Source: Oscillospiraceae bacterium (lineage in GTDB: Bacteria; Bacillota; Clostridia; Oscillospirales; Ruminococcaceae). From it: a DNA stretch of 54,636 nt. Both the position numbers and the translations under genes were made by a program. Positions 25,474 to 33,136 of this stretch are shown here, one piece after another. The stretch is from assembly GCA_016291435.1 (NCBI GenBank), contig JAEEXH010000010.1, forward strand, positions 1-54,636. The letters are read 5' to 3'. The stretch's first letter is position 1. Each line of letters starts with the position of its first letter. The notes under the pieces are model-generated. The model did no database searches and was not told the origin of the DNA. It saw nothing but the letters and a program-made list of their open reading frames with translations.

Positions 25474-25502
25474 ATTATAACACAGCATGCGGCGGGATAC
25501 AA
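25474..25502 (-). promoter_or_regulatory. Promoter of the tandem-GH43 gene
   Basis: On the minus strand TTGTAT (25502-25497), 17 bases, TATAAT (25479-25474). It is only about 45 bases downstream of the 3' end of the structured RNA gene. Confidence 0.65.
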
Positions 25503-25547
25503 TAGCAAAAAGACAACTTCTCCATACATTTTGTATCTGAATTGCGC

Positions 25548-25963
25548 AAAAAACGGCACAGGACGAAACATCCTGTGCCGTTTGGCTTTGCAGTGACAAG
25601 CAATCCGATGGCAGACGCAGCACGCATGAAAAAATCATATCTCCATGTGGATAAAAGGAAGCCATCTCTGCTCACAGTGAGCAGTTTCGTCCTCCCGGAC
25701 GATATGCGGGCTGCACGCTTGTCGGTTCATAAAGGGGATACAGGCCATCTTGTGACAGACTGCATTCGGGGGGTCATAATAATCATTCATGATAAAAGGA
25801 AGTCACATGAAAGCCGGAGCTCTCATCCCGAAGCAACGCCTGTATCGCTTTGGCAAGCCATCTGACAGCAGACGGATTTCTGCGCTTTCTATCCCGGGCG
25901 GGATAGCAGTTACGAGCTGTAAAAGGATGCTGTCAATTCATTGCGCAGATCCACGCTTGCCTT
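25548..25963 (-). ncRNA. Large structured non-coding RNA, about 415 nt, family not recognised
   Basis: No coding frame with a ribosome site spans it, yet it has a consensus promoter and a strong terminator. Distant perfect complements nest into separate domains: GGCAAGC (25852-25858) with GCTTGCC (25955-25961), enclosing GACAGCA (25864-25870) with TGCTGTC (25929-25935) and a TATCCC/GGGATA hairpin; GATACAGGC (25737-25745) with GCCTGTATC (25838-25846), enclosing TGTGAC/GTCACA and an ATCAT/ATGAT hairpin; GACAAGC (25595-25601) with GCTTGTC (25717-25723), enclosing GATGGC/GCCATC. Plus-strand words GATAAAAGGAAG (25653 and 25791 areas) and a TGTAAAAGGATG variant, and GCCATCT three times, recur, so the RNA shows UCCUUUUA motifs that could pair with ribosome-binding sites. 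It lacks the RNase P P4 motif and tmRNA acceptor features. Independent regulatory RNA is inferred. Confidence 0.78.
25552..25582 (-). terminator. Terminator of the structured RNA
   Basis: ACGGCACAGGA (25553-25563) pairs perfectly with TCCTGTGCCGT (25571-25581). On the minus strand it is followed by TTTTTT. This is one of the strongest intrinsic terminators in the window. Confidence 0.9.
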
Positions 25964-25969
25964 ACGCTC

Positions 25970-25998
25970 AGTATAACACGGATTTCTCCGTTTGTCAA
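25970..25998 (-). promoter_or_regulatory. Consensus promoter of the structured RNA
   Basis: On the minus strand TTGACA (25998-25993), 17 bases, TATACT (25975-25970) with an extended TG. The -35 overlaps the TGA stop of the TerD-like gene, so the RNA has its own start directly behind that gene. Confidence 0.85.
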
Positions 25999-28001
25999 CC
26001 CTCAAGGAAGAAATTGCTGTCGATGAGGCTCAGCTCATGCTCCGCGGAGGGCTTGCCCATCACGAGCACGACATCCGCTTCCGCCGCGCTTCCGACAAGC
26101 TCCGCGTGCTGTGCCTGCATGAGAAGATCGAGGTATTCGCGCAGGGAGAAACCGCCGTTCCGCGGGCAGGCGGAATAGAAGTCACCGTCGATCTTCGGCT
26201 TGCCGTCAAAGACGAGCAGACGGTTCTGCACATCAATGTAGCCGTAGTTCATCTGATGGGACTTGCCGGTGAGATTATGCGTAAAGAAGCAGTTTTTCGG
26301 ATCGTAGAGCTTGACCGCAGCGCCGGTTTTGGAGACTGCCATGATGCCGACAAAGCACTCGTCGATCTCGCCGAATGTCTCGTATCCGGCATAGAGATTG
26401 ATATTGAGGCTGACGGTGCGCAGCAGCTTCTTTCCGCCTTCGAGATCGAGGTCGATGTATTCCGCGGCATCGGAATGGGTGATGTCGCCGCTGAAGACCA
26501 GCTCGCCGCCCTTGAATGCCGCGTTCCAGCCGACGGTGATCGCTCTGCCGTCCGCAGTGAATGCCGCTGCGTGCAGATCGACATCCACGCGCTTTTCATC
26601 GTTCCAGTAGACGAAGAAGCGGATGCAGCGCACGTTGTCGGGGATGCGGTATGCGAGCCCGGAGCGGATATAGCCGCCCTCCTCCGACTTGTCACCGATG
26701 CGGAGCTCGGAATGCGCAAGGTCGAAGTCCGGCATATTGAGGTACACCTTTTTGCCGCGCAGTGCGGTCTCATTTGCCGCGAGCCGTCTTTGCAGCAGAT
26801 AGCGGGTGATGAGCCGCAGATTTCTTGCCTCCTCGAAGCGTTCCGGCGGCAGGGAATCTGTCTCCGGGCGCGAGAAGAACGAGACCAGACCTGCGAGCGT
26901 CTGCGGGCTGAGGGCATCTGCGTGATCTTCCAGCTTGTCGCAGACAGCAAGCGGGGCATAGCCGTTCCGCAGCAGATAGGTCATGTGACGGAGCATCATG
27001 CCGGGGCGCTGCGCGTAGGCATCGAGCACCTCCGGGCTGCCCTGTGCGACCATCTCCTTGACCTTCGACTCCCACGAACGGAGCGTGCCGTTCCGGAGCG
27101 CCGCGACTGCATCGGCATGTGCCTTGCTGCGCGAATAGGAGTTGAAGTCGATGAACTTGAGCATCAGCAGCGTGCGCTCGCGCTTCTTGCCCGAGAGGAT
27201 GAGGTTCTCGCGGAAATCGCCGGCAGAGTAGCTTTCGAGCAGCTTCACGAGCAGACGCTTCTGCGATGTGCGGAAGTGATAATTTGCCCGCGTGAGGGAA
27301 AAGTCCATGCACTTCCAGACATCGCCCGTGTGCTGGCAGAGCGCGTGCAGGCATGTGAGCTTCTGCGCGGAGGTAAGCGCCTCTGCCGCAAAGACCGCAT
27401 GGAACAGCATCAGCATATTCTGCTTGAATGTGACCCTGATGCCGGCAAGCGTCTCCGGGGAGAGCTCCTTTGCGCACACCGCGATGATTCTGCACTCCTT
27501 GTCCGTCATGCGCTCGGTCTTGCCGAGGATGCGCTCTGCGGGGCAAAGATACTGCTCGCTGATGTCGATGAGACCGAGCACCTTTGCTTCGAGCAGGGTA
27601 TCATCGGACTCCGTCTTTTCGGTGTCCTGCATCCCGGGCAGCCAGCCGCGGGTGACAGGTACGCCCGTGAGATCTTCGATGCCGTAGGTCGAGAAATAGT
27701 GCAGGAGCTGATGGAAGCGGAACACGGCTTCATCGAGATCCATGACCTGCGACGGGAAATCGGGGTACATCGGCTTTGCCTTGACATCGCCGGCATATTT
27801 CCGCACGCGCTCCGTGAGCGTATCCGCATCCGCAGACTGTGCCAGTGTCACAACATCGCCCGCGGAAAGGGTATACCCGATCGCACGCAGCTCTTCGTTG
27901 ACCGTCATCGCCTTGACGAGGTTCTCCTCGGTGAGCGGTGCGGTATTCTTCGCGACTGCGATCAGACGCAGCTCTGAAAACAGCAGCATTCCGTAATCCA
28001 T
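25995..28001 (-). CDS. TerD-domain protein, MXAN_6230/SCO0854-like
   Basis: 668 aa, no signal peptide. The N-terminal about 400 residues are helical and of unknown role. The C-terminal part (about 425-560) reads as a TerD-like calcium-binding fold ('SGLAYRIPDNVRCIRFFVYWNDE', 'GDITHSDAAEYIDLDLEGGKK'), followed by a tail of about 100 residues. The layout fits the MXAN_6230/SCO0854 group of TerD-related proteins, linked loosely to tellurite/stress systems, but without the RING part named in that group. GGAGGGA precedes the ATG. It has its own TTGACA/TATATT promoter and no other ter genes nearby, so it stands alone. Function is not established. Confidence 0.7.
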   Translation of the reverse strand: MDYGMLLFSELRLIAVAKNTAPLTEENLVKAMTVNEELRAIGYTLSAGDVVTLAQSADADTLTERVRKYAGDVKAKPMYPDFPSQVMDLDEAVFRFHQLLHYFSTYGIEDLTGVPVTRGWLPGMQDTEKTESDDTLLEAKVLGLIDISEQYLCPAERILGKTERMTDKECRIIAVCAKELSPETLAGIRVTFKQNMLMLFHAVFAAEALTSAQKLTCLHALCQHTGDVWKCMDFSLTRANYHFRTSQKRLLVKLLESYSAGDFRENLILSGKKRERTLLMLKFIDFNSYSRSKAHADAVAALRNGTLRSWESKVKEMVAQGSPEVLDAYAQRPGMMLRHMTYLLRNGYAPLAVCDKLEDHADALSPQTLAGLVSFFSRPETDSLPPERFEEARNLRLITRYLLQRRLAANETALRGKKVYLNMPDFDLAHSELRIGDKSEEGGYIRSGLAYRIPDNVRCIRFFVYWNDEKRVDVDLHAAAFTADGRAITVGWNAAFKGGELVFSGDITHSDAAEYIDLDLEGGKKLLRTVSLNINLYAGYETFGEIDECFVGIMAVSKTGAAVKLYDPKNCFFTHNLTGKSHQMNYGYIDVQNRLLVFDGKPKIDGDFYSACPRNGGFSLREYLDLLMQAQHAELVGSAAEADVVLVMGKPSAEHELSLIDSNFFLEG

Positions 28002-28047
28002 AACATTCCCTCCTTCAATTTGCTGGCCTCTTTGGGGTTAGTATTTC

Positions 28048-28076
28048 AATATATCACAAACGAGGGAGTTTGTCAA
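28048..28076 (-). promoter_or_regulatory. Promoter of the TerD-like gene
   Basis: On the minus strand TTGACA (28076-28071), 17 bases, TATATT (28053-28048). Upstream is AT-rich with a TGTGAACAAA / TGTAAACAAT direct-repeat pattern. Confidence 0.8.
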
Positions 28077-28114
28077 GGAAAAATCACATTGTTTACAGTT
28101 TGTTCACATTTTAC

Positions 28115-28157
28115 AAAAACAACAGCCCGGACACCGCGGTGATGCAGCGCCCGGGTC
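28115..28157 (-). terminator. Terminator of the GT2-ACP-LuxE-LuxC operon
   Basis: GCCCGG (28125-28130) pairs with CCGGGT (28151-28156) around the palindrome CACCGCGGTG (28132-28141). On the minus strand it is followed by CTGTTGTTTTTG. Confidence 0.75.
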
Positions 28158-28176
28158 ATAGCTGTGCAAATGCGGC

Positions 28177-29364
28177 TCAGAGGATCGTCACGCGCCTTGA
28201 CATCTGCCGGATCAGATCATAGCCGTCCCAGATGAGTGCAAAGTCCATCGTCTTTCCGATCGGGACAATGCGGTCGATGCCGAAGGGTCTGCCCTTCTCA
28301 AGAAACGCCGCAAGATCCTCCTTTTTGACGCCGTAATAGGAGAGCGTCTGGCAGCGTGTGCCGCAGACGGGCAGAATCTCGCAGAGGTCGGAGATCTCCT
28401 TCTCGAAGAAGAAGCCGCTGTTAAATTTGAAATCGGGCAGATCGCTGTCAAGCTGCTCGGGGGTCACGCGCATCACATAGAGATCCTCGCTTTTTGTGAG
28501 CGACATCGGCTTCTGTGCGGCAGCCTTGCAGAGCGCCTGCAGCTTCCCGACCGCCTGCACCGGCCGGAGCTTATAGTTTTCCCGCACGGTGCGGTGCACT
28601 CTTTCCCAGAAATCCGCCTTCGCCTCTGCGGTGTGCGCTCCCTGCCAGAAGACAAAGCGCGGGGAGGTGCAGGCGTTCTGATCGGTGTAATAGGTATCGT
28701 TGTAGAAATTCTGCACGATGAGATCCTTGTTCTCCGCGCAGAGATACGCATCTGCGTCGATTACGGCAGCGGAGTGCCGGTCTGCGAAGGTGATCTCACC
28801 GGCTCTCGGCGGGAGCGGGGAGCGGCGGATCTCCGCGACAGTTGCGTCGCCGCCCCAGATGACGCGCACGGCGCAGCGTGCGGAGAGCATGTCGGTGATC
28901 TCCTTGTCGGGCGGGAATTTCACGAAGCAGACATAGGGCGCGAGGGCGCTGTGCTGGTTTGCCAGGAGCGTGCGGATTGCGTCACAGATGACTGTGACCT
29001 GCGGGAAATCCTTTGCCGGGAGCCGCACGATATTGGCGTTTCCGGCGAGCAGCCCCGCAGCAAAGCTGAATGCAAAGTTCACCGGGACATTGGAGGGGGT
29101 GCTGTGCAGGACAGTGCCCTTGCCGAAGCGCTCCGCAAGATCGTCATATTTATCCTTCTCCTGCATGAGCGCCGCCTTCCGGCACCAGAAGCCGAAGGTC
29201 GCAATATCGGGGTAGGTGCGATCTGTGCGCAGCATGGCGGAAAGATCGCTGAAAAAGCTGAGCACCGCCTCATCGAAGGGTCTGAGCGGGCGGAGCGACG
29301 CCATCGCAGAGAGCCTCTCCGCATCGCCGATCACATATTGCAGATCACTGAAATTTTGCGGCAT
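28177..29364 (-). CDS. LuxC-like acyl reductase
   Basis: 395 aa. LuxC proteins reduce an activated acyl group to an aldehyde with NADPH through an acyl-cysteine intermediate. The aldehyde-dehydrogenase-like fold is suggested by 'STPSNVPVNFAFSFAAGLLAGNA' (nucleotide-binding region, about 88-110) and the catalytic Cys232 in 'QNACTSPR'. Length is somewhat short of the about 480 aa of light-organ LuxC. The start at 29364 lies 20 bases inside the LuxE-like gene, with GGGGGTG upstream; a start 30 bases earlier exists. It is last of seven genes in the operon. The acyl donor could be a LuxE-bound or carrier-bound acid from the same operon; chain identity is not visible. Confidence 0.85.
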   Translation of the reverse strand: MPQNFSDLQYVIGDAERLSAMASLRPLRPFDEAVLSFFSDLSAMLRTDRTYPDIATFGFWCRKAALMQEKDKYDDLAERFGKGTVLHSTPSNVPVNFAFSFAAGLLAGNANIVRLPAKDFPQVTVICDAIRTLLANQHSALAPYVCFVKFPPDKEITDMLSARCAVRVIWGGDATVAEIRRSPLPPRAGEITFADRHSAAVIDADAYLCAENKDLIVQNFYNDTYYTDQNACTSPRFVFWQGAHTAEAKADFWERVHRTVRENYKLRPVQAVGKLQALCKAAAQKPMSLTKSEDLYVMRVTPEQLDSDLPDFKFNSGFFFEKEISDLCEILPVCGTRCQTLSYYGVKKEDLAAFLEKGRPFGIDRIVPIGKTMDFALIWDGYDLIRQMSRRVTIL

Positions 29365-30436
29365 AGGTATCACTGCACCCCCTGATCTCGGCATTTTTCA
29401 GTCTGCCGTTGATTTTGAAATACTTGCCCTTTCTTCCGCAGGGGCAGTCATCCTCGCCGAGAATCACGCCCTCGTCCTCCGTCAGCAGGCTGTGCCCGGG
29501 GTAGGACTCCGGAATCGCCGAAACAACCTGTATGATGCCGGTTTCTCCGACGGCGCAGGGCGAAAGATCTGCCGTGCGCCTTGTGATCACATCGGAGAAG
29601 ATGCTCGCGTGGAGATGCCCGCATTCGCATTCCATATAGATGCAGCCGGTCTGCTCGACCATGCCGTAGTAATCGTGGACAGCGCGGATGCCGCAGACAT
29701 CGTGCAGCTTTTCGCGGAAGGCGTCATGGCTCACCGCCTCTGAGATGAGCTTTTTCCAGCCGCCGCCGTGAATGAGAATGCCGTTTGAGAGATCGAAGCA
29801 GATGCCCTCCTCTTTCAGCCGCAGCAGCTCCTTATAAAAATGCTGCCAGATCATGAAGGTGAAGCCGAAGAGCAGGATCCGCTGCCCGCTGTGCTGTGCG
29901 AGAAATTCCCGCAGCGCCTCCGTATTCAGCTTCATGTCATCGTCGAGCGCATAGATCTTCTTTGCGCCGAATATGGAGAAGCCGAGGATCCCGGCGCCGC
30001 GTGCGGAGAACATCGCCCTGTCGCGCACAACGCCCGGGCAGTCGAGAATGATCATCGGCATGCGCCCGGAGCCCGTGAACGACGAAACAATCTTCACCAT
30101 CGTTTTCTGCTGGTTGGCGGCAGTCACGCGGTCGAGGAAAATGCGGCTCACAGCCTGTCCGGTCGTGCCCGAGGAGGTCATGGTCTTGACGATTTCCTCC
30201 TGCGGGACAGAGCGCAGTGCCGTCTCCTTGAACATCCGCACCGGCAGCATCGGCACATCCGTCACAGACTGCACCGCATCCGGGTCAAAGCCGATGCAGC
30301 TGAGGATATTGGCATATTCGGGGCAGCGCGCCCTGTGAAGCAGCGTCAGCTCCTTCAGGCGCGCCGTCAGCAGTCTGTCCTTCTCCGCTTTGCCCAGCGA
30401 ATAGGGCGGGATATTCAGCATTTCGTCATAGGTCAT
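29345..30436 (-). CDS. LuxE-like acyl-protein synthetase
   Basis: 363 aa. LuxE activates a carboxylic acid with ATP and hands it to LuxC. The ANL-type phosphate loop 'MTSSGTTGQAVSR' (about 86-98), 'VHDYYGMVEQTGCIYMEC' and 'GKYFKINGRLKNAEIRG' follow the LuxE/PaaK-like pattern. A cluster of cysteines ('MECECGH', 'DDCPCGRKG') suggests a metal site as in many PaaK-like members. The start overlaps the thioesterase stop (ATGA) and the end overlaps LuxC by 20 bases, so the two products are made together. Similar LuxE-LuxC-ACP sets occur in surface polysaccharide clusters of other bacteria. Confidence 0.88.
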   Translation of the reverse strand: MTYDEMLNIPPYSLGKAEKDRLLTARLKELTLLHRARCPEYANILSCIGFDPDAVQSVTDVPMLPVRMFKETALRSVPQEEIVKTMTSSGTTGQAVSRIFLDRVTAANQQKTMVKIVSSFTGSGRMPMIILDCPGVVRDRAMFSARGAGILGFSIFGAKKIYALDDDMKLNTEALREFLAQHSGQRILLFGFTFMIWQHFYKELLRLKEEGICFDLSNGILIHGGGWKKLISEAVSHDAFREKLHDVCGIRAVHDYYGMVEQTGCIYMECECGHLHASIFSDVITRRTADLSPCAVGETGIIQVVSAIPESYPGHSLLTEDEGVILGEDDCPCGRKGKYFKINGRLKNAEIRGCSDTYAAKFQ

Positions 30437-31149
30437 TGCCGCACCTCGCTCTCCGGCAGCAGGATCCCGCGGATCATGTCAGCCATTTCCTTGTGATGTT
30501 CCTTGATAAAGAAATGATTGCCGGTGAATGCGGCAAAGCTGCATCCGCCGGTGAAGATGCTGCGCCATTTTTCCATCGTGCGCAGCGGGGTATCGCTTTC
30601 AGAATAGAAGATCACCGCACGGACAGGCGCTTCGAGCCCCGGCTCCCGGAAGCTGTATCGGCTGATGAGCGTGTAGTCTGTGCGGTAGAGCGGAAGATAC
30701 ATCCGCCAGAAGCTGCGGTTCCCGAGCAGTGTCTCCGGAACCGTGCCGAAGGCAACCGTCCGCGCTCTGACCAGTTCATCGGGGATTTCGCTGCCCTGAA
30801 AAGCGGCGAATTCCGGCGAAATATCCGGTGCATGCGCCGCAAGAAAAACGCATTCGGGCAGCGGCATGCCGCACGATAGGATGCGCCGCAGCACTTCTGT
30901 CACCGTGATCGTGCCCATGCTGTATCCGAAGAGGGCATAGCGCCCGCCGTTCCACTGCTCCTGCACGGTGCGGAACATATCGTCCGCAAGCGTGTCAAAA
31001 TCGGAAAGCAGCGGCTCTCTGTGCCGCTTGCCGTGGCCGGGATAATCCGGAGCGGAAAGCTCCAGCTCCGGCAGATCATCCGCGATCGTGCGGAAGAAAT
31101 TGCCTGTTCCGCCCGCATATGTGAAGCAGAACACCTGCGGCTTATTCAT
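30433..31149 (-). CDS. Type II thioesterase (alpha/beta hydrolase)
   Basis: 238 aa. Looks like GrsT/RifR-type editing thioesterases: N-terminal 'VFCFTYAGGTGNFFR', oxyanion region, nucleophile Ser77 in 'GYSMG', and a C-terminal His in 'TGNHFF'. Such enzymes release wrong or stalled groups from carrier proteins, or free the product. The ATG at 31149 overlaps the ligase stop by 8 bases and gives the family's usual length; the longer frame upstream is non-homologous. Here the carrier is likely the 80-aa ACP of the operon. Confidence 0.88.
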   Translation of the reverse strand: MNKPQVFCFTYAGGTGNFFRTIADDLPELELSAPDYPGHGKRHREPLLSDFDTLADDMFRTVQEQWNGGRYALFGYSMGTITVTEVLRRILSCGMPLPECVFLAAHAPDISPEFAAFQGSEIPDELVRARTVAFGTVPETLLGNRSFWRMYLPLYRTDYTLISRYSFREPGLEAPVRAVIFYSESDTPLRTMEKWRSIFTGGCSFAAFTGNHFFIKEHHKEMADMIRGILLPESEVRQ

Positions 31150-32548
31150 AGTATTTCTGAAGCTCCCTGTAAAGCGTCTTCCCGGCATCGTTCTTCGGGA
31201 TCGCATCAATGACCGTGACGCGGAACGCCGCCGGATTGAGGCGCGTCTTCCGGACCACGAATTCGCGCACCGGCTCTGCGAAGGCAGCATCGGTGACAAA
31301 GAGCTCCATATGGTCATCCTTGCCGGCGCAGGCAGCCTCAATCTGAAATTCACTGCGGATCATGCGTTCCGTTTCGTCAAGGTTGACACGGTTGCCGTAG
31401 ATCTTGAGAAAGCGCTTTTTCCGCCCGACGATGTAGTAATAGCCGTCCTCGTCAAACTGTGCCATATCGCCGGTTTCGAGGATGCCGCCGCGTTCATCGC
31501 CCCGGCTGAGGTCATCGCCGCATTCCGCATAGCCGAGCGTGACATTTTTGCCTTCGTAGACCAGCTCGCCGGTCGTGTGCGGCGCCGTGACCGTGCTGCC
31601 GTCCGCGCCGATCAGGCGGAATTTGCCGCCCGGGATCGCGATGCCCATTGAGCCTTTTTTGGCGGCTGCCATTTCAGGCGGCAGAAAGCCCATGCGCGCA
31701 GTCGCCTCACACTGCCCGTACATCACAACGAACTGCCTGCCGGTCTCCTCTGCGTAGGCTGCAAATTTCTCATGCAGCTCGGGCAGGATCTTTCCGCCTG
31801 CCTGCGTCATGGTGCGCAGGGAGGGGAGCTGCATGCGGTAAAACCGCAGCCGGTCGAGCATCTCATAGGTATAGGGCACGCCGCCGAAGGAGGTGGCGCC
31901 CGCTTCCCTGAAGAAGCTCCAGAATTCCTTTTGCATGAGCCCCTTCTCAGTCATGAGGATTGCCGCGCCGACCAGCAGATGGGAGTTGATGATCGAGAGC
32001 CCGTAGGTATAGTTCATCGGCAGTGTCGTGATCGGGCGCTCGTCGGCGCTGAGCTTCAGATACTGCACGATCGACTGCGCATTGTCGAGAATATTCGCAT
32101 AGGACTGCCGCACGAATTTCGGCGAGCCCGTCGAGCCCGAGGTCGTGAGCAGAAGCCCCAGCTCATCATAGAGCGGATATTCCTTCGGAAAGTCCGTTTT
32201 CAGCAGGGCATAGCCGTATGCCGCATACACGGGCTCTGTTCCGGGGAACTGCGCAGCCTGCTCCTCCGGGCACCAGATATATGCCGGCGCATAGACCGAG
32301 AGCAGGTTTTCCAGCAGCGCTTCGTCGAGCGTGCTGCTGAGCATGATCGGCGGGATCCGGCCGTTCAGGCAGGCGACATAGCCGATCAGCGAACCGATTG
32401 TATTGCGGCAGAGTGAAAACACGAGACAGCGCCTGCCGATCTTTTCCGCAAGCGCCTCCGTTTCCGCTTTCAGCTCCGCATAGGTGAGCACAGTCCCGCT
32501 GCTCTCGATCACGGCGGGGCTGTCACCGTATTCAGCAAGATTCCACAT
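31142..32548 (-). CDS. AMP-forming acyl/aminoacyl ligase (ANL superfamily)
   Basis: 468 aa. Motifs of adenylating enzymes are in place: 'LLLTTSGSTGSPKFV' (about 131-145), 'YGQCEAT' (about 285), 'ETGDMAQFDEDGYYYIVGRKKRFLKIYG' landmarks and the C-terminal catalytic Lys in 'KNDAGKTLYREL'. It would activate a small carboxylic acid and load it onto the neighbouring carrier protein encoded 3 bases upstream, much as DltA does with DltC. Shorter than NRPS A domains and with no attached carrier or condensation domain. Substrate pocket not predictable by eye: fatty, hydroxy- or amino acid are all open. Confidence 0.9.
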   Translation of the reverse strand: MWNLAEYGDSPAVIESSGTVLTYAELKAETEALAEKIGRRCLVFSLCRNTIGSLIGYVACLNGRIPPIMLSSTLDEALLENLLSVYAPAYIWCPEEQAAQFPGTEPVYAAYGYALLKTDFPKEYPLYDELGLLLTTSGSTGSPKFVRQSYANILDNAQSIVQYLKLSADERPITTLPMNYTYGLSIINSHLLVGAAILMTEKGLMQKEFWSFFREAGATSFGGVPYTYEMLDRLRFYRMQLPSLRTMTQAGGKILPELHEKFAAYAEETGRQFVVMYGQCEATARMGFLPPEMAAAKKGSMGIAIPGGKFRLIGADGSTVTAPHTTGELVYEGKNVTLGYAECGDDLSRGDERGGILETGDMAQFDEDGYYYIVGRKKRFLKIYGNRVNLDETERMIRSEFQIEAACAGKDDHMELFVTDAAFAEPVREFVVRKTRLNPAAFRVTVIDAIPKNDAGKTLYRELQKYYE

Positions 32549-32551
32549 ATC

Positions 32552-32794
32552 TCAGAGCTCGATCTGATACTCCGGCTTCGCAAGGATCTCCTTGCCCTTC
32601 TCATAGGAGCTGAAGTCGATGATGTCATCGGTATCCATCATGATGCCGAAGGTGTCCTCAAGCTCCGCGATGAGCTGCATGTGCCCGACGGAATCCCATG
32701 CGGGAATATCCTGATACTGCAAGCCGCTGAGCTGCTCCGCGGTGATGCCGAATGCGTTGATGAATACCTGATCATACTTTTCGAGATTTGTCAT
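32552..32794 (-). CDS. Acyl carrier protein
   Basis: 80 aa, acidic. Phosphopantetheine attachment Ser35 in 'WDSVGHMQL', and the helix III text 'DTDDIIDFSSYEKG' is typical of stand-alone carriers found beside LuxE/LuxC or polysaccharide genes rather than of the FabD-type AcpP. AACGAA/GGAGG-like site: CGGAGGAAACGAAC lies just ahead of the ATG. It stands between the SAF-domain gene (60-base gap) and the ligase (3-base gap). Confidence 0.93.
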   Translation of the reverse strand: MTNLEKYDQVFINAFGITAEQLSGLQYQDIPAWDSVGHMQLIAELEDTFGIMMDTDDIIDFSSYEKGKEILAKPEYQIEL

Positions 32795-32854
32795 GTTCGT
32801 TTCCTCCGATTCTGTTGTTGATACAGTTCCGGGGGCAAATGCCCCGCGGTCTGT

Positions 32855-33136
32855 TCAGATGCCGAGATCCTCCGGGCGGATGAGACTGCCCTTTGTGACT
32901 GTGCGGACGGCGGTTTTTCCGATCACCTCGCCGATCCGGTCGGGGCTGATGCCGTCGCCGGGACGCTTTGCTTCGCAGTCTGCCGCCGTGATGACGGTGC
33001 CCGCGGGGATTTCCCGCGCCGCAGTGATGCTCCGCCGCATCCGGAGCTTCATCTCTTCCTCCTCCGGGAGCAGGACGCGCGCCCTGCTGCCCATTGCCGC
33101 ATGCACCTCGCGGCAGGCATCGACGAGCGCCTTCAT
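32855..33136 (-). CDS. Stand-alone SAF-domain protein (C-terminal part of NeuB-type synthases)
   Basis: 93 aa. The whole chain matches the end of sialic/pseudaminic acid synthases: a linker helix with 'REVHAAMGSRARVLLPEEEEMKLRMRRSI' features followed by the antifreeze-like SAF domain ('AKRPGDGISPDRIGEVIGK'). In NeuB the SAF domain caps the partner subunit's active site; the TIM barrel that does catalysis is missing here. ATG overlaps the GT2 stop as ATGA, so expression is coupled and a real short protein is likely. Alternatively it is the remnant of a decayed neuB gene. No barrel-encoding gene is in the window. Confidence 0.75.
   Translation of the reverse strand: MKALVDACREVHAAMGSRARVLLPEEEEMKLRMRRSITAAREIPAGTVITAADCEAKRPGDGISPDRIGEVIGKTAVRTVTKGSLIRPEDLGI

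Noticed and set aside
25681-25701. Possible hammerhead ribozyme in the structured RNA (CGTCC...GGACGAAAC)
   Set aside because: The GGACGAAAC end looks similar, but the CUGANGA core before stem II is missing.
25548-25963. RNase P RNA, tmRNA or 6S identity for the large RNA
   Set aside because: No AGAGGAAAGUCC-type P4 strand, no tRNA-like ends with tag frame, and it is too long for 6S.
28177-30436. Bioluminescence (lux) operon
   Set aside because: luxA/luxB are absent and the partners are a carrier protein, a ligase and a glycosyltransferase.
31142-32548. Complete NRPS module
   Set aside because: Only an adenylating domain and separate carrier; no condensation domain anywhere nearby.
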